A DNA stretch of 64,000 nt from Clostridium sartagoforme (lineage in GTDB: Bacteria; Bacillota; Clostridia; Clostridiales; Clostridiaceae): assembly GCF_004794105.1 (NCBI RefSeq), contig NZ_SRYR01000003.1, forward strand, positions 186,001 through 250,000. The letters are read 5' to 3'. Positions 26,081 through 37,947 of the stretch are shown here, one piece after another. Position 1 is the stretch's first letter; every line of letters starts with the position of its first letter. Made by a program: the position numbers and the translations under genes. Below the pieces are notes generated by a model. That model saw only the letters and a list, made by a program, of their open reading frames with translations, was not told the DNA's origin and made no database searches.

Positions 26081-26125
26081 AATAATTCTAAAATTTTAAA
26101 TCTTGGCCGAGTTTTTAGAATTATT
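26081..26125 (+). other. Hairpin in bgl leader
   Basis: A perfect 13-bp stem, AATAATTCTAAAA (26081-26093) with 26113-26125, and a 19-nt loop. It is AT-rich and lacks a good T-run; it may be a second structural or processing element between regulator and permease messages. Confidence 0.45.
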
Positions 26126-26320
26126 ATATTCATAACTTTTTATATAAATATTTATCTTTCAATTACTGATTTACATCTATAGTTTTATGGGATTATAAAA
26201 AAATATTCTTAAATAAAATATCATAATTGAAAGTATTGATTATTTAATTTTTATATAAGTATTTAGGATAACTTTATATCTTAAATATTTCTAATAGGAA
26301 ATAAGACTTAATAATATTTA

Positions 26321-26336
26321 AAGCTTTTAAAAGCTT
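26321..26336 (+). other. 16-bp perfect palindrome before permease ribosome site
   Basis: AAGCTTTTAAAAGCTT is a perfect palindrome 18 bases before the AGGAGG of the permease gene. It could be a protein-binding site or a small hairpin affecting translation. Confidence 0.4.
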
Positions 26337-26368
26337 ATATATCTAAGTATTTTAGGAGGAGTTTTATA

Positions 26369-29664
<3,296 letters not shown>

Positions 29665-29674
29665 GTTTAAATTA

Positions 29675-29717
29675 GCCCTAGAGGACAAAAAGTTGGACCT
29701 CTGGGGCATTTGTTTTT
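29675..29717 (+). terminator. Terminator of bgl operon
   Basis: GCCCTAGAGG (29675-29684) pairs with CCTCTGGGGC (29698-29707, one G-U), then ATTTGTTTTT. Confidence 0.88.
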
Positions 29718-29813
29718 ATGTAATTATAAATTTATCTGATGCCTACAATTGCTACAACTTCATCTGAAGCTAAGAGGGACTTTATTTAGAAATCAATTTT
29801 GCTAAATATAGTT

Positions 29814-29851
29814 CAAAACTCAGCTAGTCCGAGTTTTTTCCCTCAGTTGGC
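29814..29851 (-). repeat. Inverted copy of the AAACTC-hairpin repeat (family C)
   Basis: Read on the minus strand, this matches the segments at 53041-53077 and 53182-53218: GCCAACTGAGG..., an AAACTC...GAGTTT hairpin and flanks. It lies in the 361-base noncoding gap 29665-30025. Confidence 0.6.
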
Positions 29852-29884
29852 ATGAAGCACCAAGTTTTTATAAAGGTTAATATG

Positions 29885-29966
29885 AAGATTAGAGAGGATA
29901 TATGTTTTGGCGAATGGTCGCGAAGCGACTTGAGCAAGAAATAGATACCCTATCTAATCTTTTTTA
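29885..29966 (+). ncRNA. Structured terminator-like RNA segment, possible small RNA
   Basis: A 17-position outer stem (29885-29901 with 29945-29961, two non-Watson-Crick positions) encloses a GTCGC-GAA-GCGAC hairpin (29917-29929) and ends in TTTTTT. It comes after the bgl terminator and before the DUF1659 gene, so it terminates another transcript or is the 3' end of a small RNA. No known RNA family was recognised. Confidence 0.4.
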
Positions 29967-30025
29967 CATAAAATTTTAAAAACCTCCACACTTGCATATT
30001 TATATGGATGAGGGAGGTGATAATT

Positions 30026-30250
30026 ATGGCAGCAAGTTCAGTTTTAGTTGAAAATTCTTTAGCAGTTAGCTACAAAGTTGGTGTTAATTCTACTGGAAAG
30101 GATGTTTTTAAAGGACAAAACTTTAAGAATATTTCTGTTTCTGCAACAGATGAAGATTTATTAAATCTATCTGATGCAATTGATGATCTTTTAGATTATA
30201 GTGTTACAACTATAAAAAAGGAGCAAAGCTATGTTATTACTAGAGAATAG
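30026..30250 (+). CDS. DUF1659 small protein
   Basis: A 74-aa protein with the layout of DUF1659 family members of Firmicutes: MAASSVLVENSLAVSYKVGV, then a Lys-Asp-Val segment and a C-terminal YVITRE. No signal peptide or catalytic motif. I start at 30026, behind the strong AGGGAGGTGATAATT; the earlier in-frame start at 30008 has no ribosome site. It is followed after 59 bases by a DUF2922 gene, the usual neighbour of this family. Function is unknown; the pair is commonly found as a two-gene unit. Confidence 0.75.
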   Translation: MAASSVLVENSLAVSYKVGVNSTGKDVFKGQNFKNISVSATDEDLLNLSDAIDDLLDYSVTTIKKEQSYVITRE

Positions 30251-30309
30251 AAGAGATAGATCATAATACAAAATTATATTTTGAAATAAATGTGGAAGGA
30301 GGAGAAAAT

Positions 30310-30528
30310 ATGATTCAAAGAACTGCAACTTTAGGTTTTAAGGATGTTTCTGGAAAGAAGCATAGTATTAATATTAGAGATGTTAGAGAAGATTATGAAG
30401 AAGGTAAGATAACATCTTTAATGGATTCAATTATTGATAAGAAGCTTATAAAAACTATGGCTGGTGATTTAGTTGAAAAAGAGTCAGCTCAAGTAGTTAC
30501 TAAAGAAACTACTAAGATTACAGTATAG
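30310..30528 (+). CDS. DUF2922 small protein
   Basis: A 72-aa protein with the DUF2922 pattern: an N-terminal beta segment TATLGFKDVSGKKHSIN, conserved Arg-Asp (IRDVREDY), and a Lys/Thr-rich C-terminal strand. I start at 30310 because GGAGGAG lies just upstream. Forms a pair with the DUF1659 gene. Function unknown. A palindromic repeat half begins 8 bases behind the stop codon. Confidence 0.75.
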   Translation: MIQRTATLGFKDVSGKKHSINIRDVREDYEEGKITSLMDSIIDKKLIKTMAGDLVEKESAQVVTKETTKITV

Positions 30529-30536
30529 GAAGAGAA

Positions 30537-30580
30537 GGTGCTGTCGCACAATGAAAAATTAAGAATGAATAATGAAAATT
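30537..30580 (+). repeat. Left-half copy of palindromic repeat (family A)
   Basis: The 44 bases match 59418-59461 with very few differences (GGTGCTGTCGCACA then ATGAAAAATTAAG). The right half is missing here. The 576-base gap 30529-31104 holds this, a palindrome and a terminator, and no gene. Confidence 0.75.
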
Positions 30581-30607
30581 AATTTAATTAGTGAAATATA
30601 AGTTAAT

Positions 30608-30625
30608 AATAAAAGCGCTTTTATT
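30608..30625 (+). promoter_or_regulatory. 18-bp perfect palindrome, possible cre (CcpA) site
   Basis: AATAAAAGCGCTTTTATT is perfectly symmetrical and resembles the catabolite-responsive element core (GAAAGCGCTTTC) except at two symmetric positions. It is ~480 bases upstream of the deacetylase gene and downstream of DUF2922, so the target is unclear. Confidence 0.45.
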
Positions 30626-30665
30626 TTATATCTAAGCTATTAAATAGTATTAGAATTATAATATT

Positions 30666-30703
30666 TAGTCCTAGTGTACTAATTGTATGCTAGGACTATT
30701 TTT
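30666..30703 (+). terminator. Terminator downstream of DUF1659/DUF2922 pair
   Basis: TAGTCCTAG (30666-30674) with CTAGGACTA (30690-30698), 15-nt loop and TTTTTT. Between here and 31105 I see only AT-rich sequence with a possible TTATTG...AATAAT promoter near 31015-31045. Confidence 0.8.
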
Positions 30704-31104
30704 TATATTTTTATAAGAATAGTATTTAAAATATAGCATCAAATTACTTAGAATTCTTAAAATAGTAAATAAAAATAAATAGTTGGTTGCATTATAGATA
30801 GATAGTCTAAAAGATAGGAAAAAGAATTTATGGGAAAATATGTAAATAAATAATTTTAATATAAGATAATAACTATTTATTAATATTTATTATAAATTTA
30901 ACATTAAAATCATTGAGTTTTAGAAGTTAATGGATTATTATTTATTAGATGTATTAAAATGGTAAATGTGAAAATGGATTAAATCGTCGAATATTTAGAA
31001 TTCAACCTATGTTTTTATTGTGAGTTTAGTATAGATGAAATAATATTACATTACTAAATTTATTGTTTTATAATTTAGCTTTTTTATTATGAAGGAGATA
31101 AGAT

Positions 31105-33663
31105 ATGAAAAAGAAAGTATATTGGATTGGTTTGTGTATCGTATTATTAAGTGTTTTCTTTATAAGTTTATATTTTAAATTTATAGAAAAGAGTCCACTT
31201 AATACGGATATTACTGCCATCAATAGCAATTATGATACTAGTAAGAAAATTAAATTAGCCTTAAAAGATTATAATAAGGATAAAAAGGCAGAGATTATCT
31301 CAAGCTTTGATACTAAGGAAAATATTATAGCTATTTCTTTTGAAGGTATAAGGAATAATGAGATAACAAAAGAAGTATTAAGTTTATTAAATAAATATAA
31401 TGTTAAGTCTACATTTTTTGTTTCTGGAGTAGAAGCTGCAGAAGATAGTGACTTAGTAAATTCTATTAAAAAAAGTGGACATAGTATTGGAAGTTTAGGA
31501 CTTTCAGATAAGAAGCATATGGAAGAGTTAACTAAGGAAGAATTAATAAGTGATTTTACAAAAGCAAACAAGATTTTAGAAACTATAACTGGAAATAAAT
31601 CTATATTACTGAAAGGTAGTTCTACAACTTATAATGATACTGTTTTAGCATCAGCTTATGCATCAGGTAATGAATTTGTAGTAGATTCAAAGAATTATTT
31701 AAGTTATCAAAGTTTTCAAAACTATGAGGAAGCACAAGGTTATGTAAAATCATTGAAAAAAGGTGAAATAGTATCTGTTAAGCTTGAAGGAGTATTAGAT
31801 GAGTCTGAATATACTAAAAAAGAAGAGAAACCAGCAATAGATAAAGAGGCTGGTATAGAAAAGAAGGATGAAGAAATTATAAAGTATGCTTCAATTTTAG
31901 AAGTAGTAGAATGGTTATGTCAGGCTATAAATGAAGATGGAAGAACTACTATATTACTTGATAATTACAATGAACTTGAGAAATCAGATGGAAGAACAAT
32001 GTTTATAAGAAATGATTTGATAAGCAATAATTCTTCAAATAACAAACCTTCAAATAATAACTCAGAGAATAGTAATTCAGGAGATAATAGTATTGATATT
32101 AGTAATATTAATTTTAATAAATTAATTAAAGATAATAAAAAATTATTAGCTGAAAATATATCTAGGTTTTACACTACACAAGAAGCTGTAGCATACACCT
32201 TTAGAGGTATAAGTAATAAAGAGTCACTCGATCTTGCTCTTCTAGCTTTATCAATTACTAATACAAAGGGAACTTTTTTTGTTACAAAAAAGGAGATTTT
32301 AGAGTATCCCGATAGAATTGAAAAGATATTAAGTTATGGAAATGAAATAGGAAATGGTGGAGTTACAGCTAATTCAAATATTTTAAATAAAAGCGCTGAA
32401 GAAGTAGCTAAGGAAATTTATGAAGTAGATAAGATGCTTAAAGATAGGGGAATTTATACTAATGCTTATATGTCTGGATTTGGATATTCTGATTCAGAAA
32501 TAAGAGAAGCTGTATCTGCAGTTAGAAATATTGAAGGACTAGGAAAGTATGAACTTATTACTTATTCAAAGGCTCCAATTATAAGTAAGTATGAAGGAAA
32601 AGATTCTGATTATATACTAAATGATTATTTAAACCCTGATATTTACACCTCATTATCTAAAGGGGAAATAGTTTATTTTAGGTTAGATTCTGGATTAGTT
32701 GATCAAAAGGTTATTTATGAATTAATGATAGGAATTACTTTTAAATATGTAAATTTTGGATATGCCAAAATGTATGATGCTTCCATTGGAGATTATAAGT
32801 TAAGATCTAAACCACTAGGTTATTCTGTTGTTACTATTAGCAATCTTCAAAATAATTATGAAGGTGAATCAGGCTATGGAAGATATGAATTATTAATAAA
32901 TAGCCATTCATTACAAAGAAAATCTATGGAAGAAGCTTTAAATTTAGTGAATGAAAGATATATAGGTAATGAATTTGTAGAATTAGATGGGTTTACAGAA
33001 GAAGAAAAAAGTAGGCTTGATCAAGAAGGAACTATTGATACTAATGGGGAGGATGTTATATTCTTCACTTTTGATGACTGGGGTGGAGATACGATTGTAA
33101 ATGAGATTTTAGATGTTTTAGATAAGCATAAGGTAAAGGGAAGCTTCTTTACAATATCTAAATATATTGACGACAATAGTGGAATATCTAATAGTAATCC
33201 GAATTTACTTAGAACAATAGCCCTTAAAGGTCATGATATAGGAAGTCATAATTATAATCATGAAATTTTGGAAGAAGATAAGAATTTATTAATTGATTCA
33301 TTAGGAAAATCTTATGATTCTATGGCAAATGTAATTGGAGATTTAGATTCTTTAAAACCATATTTCAGACCACCTACACTTTATGTAAATAAAGATGGTT
33401 TACTTGCAGTTTTTGAAAGTGGATTTGATTACTCAATTAGTGGAAATATTTCTACTCATGACTATGAGGCTACATCTCCTATAGAAATAATAAATAATTT
33501 TGAAAGTCAATTACAGGATGGAAAAGGAAATATTGTTGTTATGCATATGAATAATCAAAGTTATTATACTGCTATGGCATTAGATATATTCTTAACTAAT
33601 AATGAAAATGGACTTTACGGTAAAAAATATAAGATTGCTAAACTAAGCGATTATTTAAAATAA
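31105..33663 (+). CDS. Triple NodB-type polysaccharide deacetylase, membrane-anchored
   Basis: A membrane-anchored extracellular protein (852 aa; one N-terminal membrane segment ~6-25) built of three consecutive NodB/polysaccharide deacetylase-like domains (~70-250, ~350-545, ~640-852). Only the third keeps the metal and catalytic residues: TFDDW (Asp657/Asp658), the HxxxH pair His715/His719, FRPP and VVMHM. The first has SFEG (Phe79-Glu80-Gly81) and the second TFRG (Phe366-Arg367-Gly368) in place of TFDDG and both lack HxxxH. A Ser/Asn-rich linker separates domains 1 and 2. It lies 18 bases before a PilZ-GT2 synthase, so I infer it removes acetyl groups from the polymer made there. Confidence 0.85.
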   Translation: MKKKVYWIGLCIVLLSVFFISLYFKFIEKSPLNTDITAINSNYDTSKKIKLALKDYNKDKKAEIISSFDTKENIIAISFEGIRNNEITKEVLSLLNKYNVKSTFFVSGVEAAEDSDLVNSIKKSGHSIGSLGLSDKKHMEELTKEELISDFTKANKILETITGNKSILLKGSSTTYNDTVLASAYASGNEFVVDSKNYLSYQSFQNYEEAQGYVKSLKKGEIVSVKLEGVLDESEYTKKEEKPAIDKEAGIEKKDEEIIKYASILEVVEWLCQAINEDGRTTILLDNYNELEKSDGRTMFIRNDLISNNSSNNKPSNNNSENSNSGDNSIDISNINFNKLIKDNKKLLAENISRFYTTQEAVAYTFRGISNKESLDLALLALSITNTKGTFFVTKKEILEYPDRIEKILSYGNEIGNGGVTANSNILNKSAEEVAKEIYEVDKMLKDRGIYTNAYMSGFGYSDSEIREAVSAVRNIEGLGKYELITYSKAPIISKYEGKDSDYILNDYLNPDIYTSLSKGEIVYFRLDSGLVDQKVIYELMIGITFKYVNFGYAKMYDASIGDYKLRSKPLGYSVVTISNLQNNYEGESGYGRYELLINSHSLQRKSMEEALNLVNERYIGNEFVELDGFTEEEKSRLDQEGTIDTNGEDVIFFTFDDWGGDTIVNEILDVLDKHKVKGSFFTISKYIDDNSGISNSNPNLLRTIALKGHDIGSHNYNHEILEEDKNLLIDSLGKSYDSMANVIGDLDSLKPYFRPPTLYVNKDGLLAVFESGFDYSISGNISTHDYEATSPIEIINNFESQLQDGKGNIVVMHMNNQSYYTAMALDIFLTNNENGLYGKKYKIAKLSDYLK

Positions 33664-33681
33664 GAGGAAAGGAGGGAGAAG

Positions 33682-35730
33682 ATGGAGGTTAAGAATAAGA
33701 ACTATGAGAATCAGGAAACAATAACAGATATTAAAGATAAGGTGAAAGAAGATGTCCTCTTAAGGCCTAAGCTTGATAGAAGGATACTAAATAATGTACC
33801 AGATAAAGAACAAATAAGAAAAAGTTTTGATAGAAGAGGAAAAAATAAATCTAGTAGTGATAAGTCTGATGCTTTTATGGCAGAAAGAAAAGCTGGAATT
33901 AGATACTTTATGACTACCAATGTTAAGATAAAACTAAAGAGTAATGGGCAAAAGATTAATATAAATTCTGAATCTATAGATATTTCAACTACTGGAATGT
34001 TAGTTAAGCTTATTAATAAAGATGAATTAAAATATATTGAAGATGCTGAAAATATAGAATTAGATTTTAGTATAATTCCTGGGGCAATGCCAGAAGGATA
34101 TGAGATGGATGCTAAAATTAATGCTAAGAAGGTAAGAGATGCTGTAGATAGTGAGGGGAATATTATATGTGGATTTGAGTTTGAAGAGACTTTATCAGAG
34201 TATTCTTCAAGGAAAAAAGATAAATATTTAATTTTAGCTTCTTCATTATTACTATTTGGTATTAGCTTATTTGTTGTATTAATGAGGGCTGAAAGTGTTA
34301 TTTATTTCAAATTCAATAAAGGACTTTATTTATATAGTATTATAGCAGCGGTATTTTTACTTAGTAGATATGCATTTGGTGCATTGTATAAACCTATGCC
34401 TGTAGATAGAAATTATACACCAGGAGTTACTGTAGTCATACCTTGCTTTAATGAAGAGGGGTGGATAAATAGAACTATATTAAGTTGTATCAATCAAGAC
34501 TATCCAATAGACAAACTTGAAGTTATAGTTGTAGATGATAAATCTAATGATAATTCGGTTGCTGTAATTAAGGAAACTATAGAAAAGTTAAAGGAAGAAG
34601 ACAGGTTTGATATTGCAGATAGACTTAGCTATATAGTTCAAGAAGAAAATAAGGGGAAGAGAGAAGCTTTAATTGAAGGAGTTTTAAAGGCTAAACATGA
34701 ATTAGTAGTTTTTGTTGATTCAGATAGCTTCTTAGATCAATTTGCAATAATTAATATAGTACAGCCTTTTAAGGATCCTAAAATGGGTGGTGTTGCAGGT
34801 AGAACTGATGTAGCAAATACTTATACTAATATTCTTACAAAGATGCAATCAGTAAGATACTATATTGCTTTTAGAATAATGAAGGCTGCAGAAGGATATT
34901 TTGATGCTGTTACATGTCTTTCAGGACCATTATCTTGTTATAAAAAAGAACTAGTTATTGAAAAAATGGATGACTGGAGGAATCAAAAGTTCTTAGGTCA
35001 AAAAGCTACCTTTGGTGATGATAGGGCAATGACTAACTTTATATTAGAAAAACATAGAACTACTTATCAAGATACAGCAGTTTGTTCAACTATAGTTCCT
35101 AATAAATATAAGGTATTTTTAAAGCAACAAATGAGATGGAAAAGATCTTGGCTTAGAGAGTCGATTATAGCTGGAAAATTTATGTGGAAGAAGGAGCCTT
35201 TTATGTCTTTATTCTTTTATATAGGATTAATAGTGCCAATAGCTGCACCAGTAGTAGTTTTATATAACTTAATTTATGTACCAGTAGTTCATGGGATTTT
35301 CCCAACTACTTTCTTAGTAGGATTACTTATGATGGCATTACTTATGAGTTTTGCACAGTTATTGCTTAGAAAAAGTACCACCTGGATATTTGGACTTATA
35401 TTCTGTTTATATTATGAAGCTGTTTTATTATGGCAAATGCCTATAGCATGGGTAACATTCTGGAAGTCAACTTGGGGGACAAGAATGACTCCAAGTGATA
35501 TTAAAGCTCAAGAAAAAAAGGAAAAGAAGCTTAAGAGCAAATTATCTAGAGAATTTACTGAAGATAAAGATTATGAAGTTATTAATAATGATGCAAGTGG
35601 TGAAATTGGAAATAATGATAATTTTGATATAGATAAAAATATGGAAGATTTATCAGAAAAACATCAAGAAGATTATTTAGAATTAGCTATAGCTAGTAAT
35701 GATAGGAGGAAAGTAGATTATGAAAAGTAA
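33682..35730 (+). CDS. PilZ domain fused to hyaluronan-synthase-like processive GT2
   Basis: Processive inner-membrane beta-glycan synthase (682 aa) with an N-terminal PilZ-like domain. PilZ (~65-175) has RKAGIR (69-74; the first Arg of the canonical RxxxR is Lys70) and DISTTG (100-105), matching D/NxSxxG. Two membrane segments (~180-235) lead to the GT2 domain: VVDDKSND, Asp346-Ser-Asp348 (DxD), GDD at 445-447 and QxxRW at 482-486. The segments SGPLSCYKKEL and FLKQQMRWKRSWLRE strongly recall class I hyaluronan synthases and NodC. Four or so membrane segments follow, then a charged tail. The PilZ end position differs from BcsA, which has PilZ at the C-terminus. GlcNAc polymer is my guess from the flanking deacetylases. 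Confidence 0.88.
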   Translation: MEVKNKNYENQETITDIKDKVKEDVLLRPKLDRRILNNVPDKEQIRKSFDRRGKNKSSSDKSDAFMAERKAGIRYFMTTNVKIKLKSNGQKININSESIDISTTGMLVKLINKDELKYIEDAENIELDFSIIPGAMPEGYEMDAKINAKKVRDAVDSEGNIICGFEFEETLSEYSSRKKDKYLILASSLLLFGISLFVVLMRAESVIYFKFNKGLYLYSIIAAVFLLSRYAFGALYKPMPVDRNYTPGVTVVIPCFNEEGWINRTILSCINQDYPIDKLEVIVVDDKSNDNSVAVIKETIEKLKEEDRFDIADRLSYIVQEENKGKREALIEGVLKAKHELVVFVDSDSFLDQFAIINIVQPFKDPKMGGVAGRTDVANTYTNILTKMQSVRYYIAFRIMKAAEGYFDAVTCLSGPLSCYKKELVIEKMDDWRNQKFLGQKATFGDDRAMTNFILEKHRTTYQDTAVCSTIVPNKYKVFLKQQMRWKRSWLRESIIAGKFMWKKEPFMSLFFYIGLIVPIAAPVVVLYNLIYVPVVHGIFPTTFLVGLLMMALLMSFAQLLLRKSTTWIFGLIFCLYYEAVLLWQMPIAWVTFWKSTWGTRMTPSDIKAQEKKEKKLKSKLSREFTEDKDYEVINNDASGEIGNNDNFDIDKNMEDLSEKHQEDYLELAIASNDRRKVDYEK

Positions 35731-37426
35731 TGAATTTTCTCCAAAAAGAAAAGATAGAAAAAAGATTATAAGAGGGACACTTCAAGGCTTAATACTATTA
35801 GTGATTTTAATAGTAATTATAAAAGCATTATTTAGCTTTAAAGAATATAATCCTTTTAATATTGAAGAAATAAGTACTAATAGTAATGACAAAGGATTTA
35901 TTACCTTATCTTATTTTGGAGTAGATAGGGATGGAAGTGATACTTTAATTAGTACTAAGGATTTAGAAAAGCAAATTAAATCTTTAAAAGATAATGGGTA
36001 TGTAACTATTACTCAAGAAGATATATTAGATTATTATAATAAAGGAAAAAAGCTTCCTAAAAAGTCTCTATTTTTATTATTTGAAGATGGAAGAAGAGAT
36101 ACAGCAATTTTTGCTCAAAAGATATTAGAGAAATACAACTATAAGGGAACTATCCTTACTTATTCAGACAAATTTGAAAAGGAAGATCCTAAATTCTTAA
36201 TGCCAAAGGATTTATTAAAGCTTAAGGGTAGTACTTATTGGGAGCTTGGTACTAATGGATATAGGCTTGAGTTTATTAATGTGTTTGATAGAAAAGAAAA
36301 ATTTTTAGGAGACTTAACTTCAATTGAATTTTCAGAGCTTCAAGATACCATAGATAGAGATTATAATCATTATTTAATGGATTATATTAGAGATGAAGAT
36401 AGTGTTCCTCTTGAAAGCTATGATGAAATGAAGGCTCGTATATCTAGTGATTATGAAAAATTATCAGACATATATAACAATGAGCTTGGAGGAGTTCCAG
36501 AACTTTATGCAATAATGCACTCTAATACAGGAGAATTTGGGACTAATAATAGGGTAAGTGATGTGAATGAAGAATGGATTAATAAGTTGTTTGCAATGAA
36601 TTTTAATAGGGAAGGATTTTCTTTAAATACTAAAGAAAGCTCTATTTATGATTTGACTAGGCTTCAGCCACAGGCTTATTGGTCAACTAACCATCTTCTT
36701 ATGAGATTATATGATGATACTAAAGAAGAGTTTAACTTTGTAATAGGTGATGAAGAAAAATCTTCAGATTTTGAAGAGGTAAAAGGGCAAATGGAGTTTA
36801 TTGATGATAAAATTATATTAACTTCTCTTCCAAAGGAGACAGGGCTTTTAAAGCTTAAAAATAGCGAAGGCTATAATGATGTGAATACTTCTGTTTATTT
36901 AAATGGAAATGTTATTGGCTCACAAGGAATTTATTTAAGATCAAATGATGATTTAAGTAATAGCTTGGCTGTTAAACTTATTAATGATAAAATTGAAGTA
37001 ACTGAAACTTTAGGAGGAAATAAAGAAGTTATTTTCTCGAAAGAATTAAATACTTTTGGTGAGTCTTTAACATTTAGCAATGGTGCAAAAGTTGATATTA
37101 AAGAAAAAGGAAATAAAAAGCTAGATATAATTCTTAGTGGAGATAATCTTTCTATAAATATTGATGATGAAACTATAGTTAGTAATTTAGAAGTTAAGGT
37201 TTTAAATAAAGGTAGTGTCTATCTAGAATCAGCTTTTGGAGAATATGGATATAGTCAAAGAAACATAGCAGATGATGTTTACGATGGAGTATTTAAAGAA
37301 CTTAAAATTACAGATATTAATGAAGAGGTATTATATGATTCAACTCTTAATGGCTTTGAATTAATTAAATATAATGTGAAAAATATATTTAATAAGGTAA
37401 TTAATTGGTTTATCAAGAATCTATAA
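35720..37426 (+). CDS. Membrane-anchored pseudo-polysaccharide-deacetylase with C-terminal beta domain
   Basis: A 568-aa protein overlapping the synthase gene by 11 bases, with AGGAGG inside it. One membrane segment (~18-37) is followed by a PgaB/NodB-like deacetylase fold (~50-330), and a beta-sandwich C-terminal domain (~345-540). Catalytic positions are changed: FEDG at 121-124 instead of FDDG, and ELGTNGYR (175-182) where the HxxxH histidines should be. So it is probably not an active deacetylase but may bind or guide the polymer. Its gene position suggests a role equal to PgaB in poly-GlcNAc export. A 520-base gap full of repeats follows. Confidence 0.72.
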   Translation: MKSNEFSPKRKDRKKIIRGTLQGLILLVILIVIIKALFSFKEYNPFNIEEISTNSNDKGFITLSYFGVDRDGSDTLISTKDLEKQIKSLKDNGYVTITQEDILDYYNKGKKLPKKSLFLLFEDGRRDTAIFAQKILEKYNYKGTILTYSDKFEKEDPKFLMPKDLLKLKGSTYWELGTNGYRLEFINVFDRKEKFLGDLTSIEFSELQDTIDRDYNHYLMDYIRDEDSVPLESYDEMKARISSDYEKLSDIYNNELGGVPELYAIMHSNTGEFGTNNRVSDVNEEWINKLFAMNFNREGFSLNTKESSIYDLTRLQPQAYWSTNHLLMRLYDDTKEEFNFVIGDEEKSSDFEEVKGQMEFIDDKIILTSLPKETGLLKLKNSEGYNDVNTSVYLNGNVIGSQGIYLRSNDDLSNSLAVKLINDKIEVTETLGGNKEVIFSKELNTFGESLTFSNGAKVDIKEKGNKKLDIILSGDNLSINIDDETIVSNLEVKVLNKGSVYLESAFGEYGYSQRNIADDVYDGVFKELKITDINEEVLYDSTLNGFELIKYNVKNIFNKVINWFIKNL

Positions 37427-37466
37427 TCATTACATTAAGAATAGTTTTAAAATGCGAATAAAACCA

Positions 37467-37663
37467 CAAAGATAAATGAATGGCTCATAAGACAAATGGC
37501 TACAAAAAGAAGTTCTAGGCTCGTAAAAACTGCTAGGCTAAGAGTTTTGGTAAAACTCGCATACGCTCAGACAAACCAACAGCTCTAAAGCCTAGCAGCT
37601 TTTACTTCACCAAGAACTTCTAATTTTTCACCATATGCTTATTTCACCGTCCATTTATCTTTG
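37467..37663. repeat. 197-bp palindromic element (MITE-like, long hairpin)
   Basis: The ends CAAAGATAAATG (37467) and its exact complement ending at 37663 are terminal inverted repeats that go inward over ~80 imperfect positions, including AGAAGTTCT (37510 region) with AGAACTTCT and CTGCTAGGCT with AGCCTAGCAG. No coding capacity. It lies between the pseudo-deacetylase and the GH18-like genes. Confidence 0.75.
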
Positions 37664-37947
37664 CTAGTAATTCAGAATTTAAAATATTTTAGTAGGCCCA
37701 GTATCTCAAAGCTTAAATAGCATTCGTCATTTTTTCAAATTTAAATTATTCAAGGAATTTTTATTATATTGTGCGTAAGCCGACTTGGAGCTTGTGACGG
37801 AGTGCGAGCATAATATTTTAAAACGCCTACGCAATTTAAAACTTAGGTTGAGTTTGGAATAAAATATTTTCAGTAATTCTGAAAGAATTACATCAATAAT
37901 TATTAATTATAAATTGGCAATTGTTAATTGTAAAAAAAGGGGTATTT
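37664..37947 (+). other. Repeat-rich noncoding region before the GH18-like gene
   Basis: Contains a family B core at 37781-37803 (below), further imperfect inverted arms near 37668-37693 and 37858-37882 (TTCAGAATT-type and AAAATATTTTA), and a final AT-rich motif ATTGTTAATTGTAAA directly before the ribosome site, like those before 53277. No gene seen. Confidence 0.6.
37781..37803 (-). repeat. Family B repeat core, inverted
   Basis: CGACTTGGAGCTTGTGACGG plus AGT is the reverse complement of 52965-52987 with one mismatch, and its flanks (ATTATATTGTGCG and GCGAGCATAATATT) resemble the arms of that palindrome. Confidence 0.7.
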
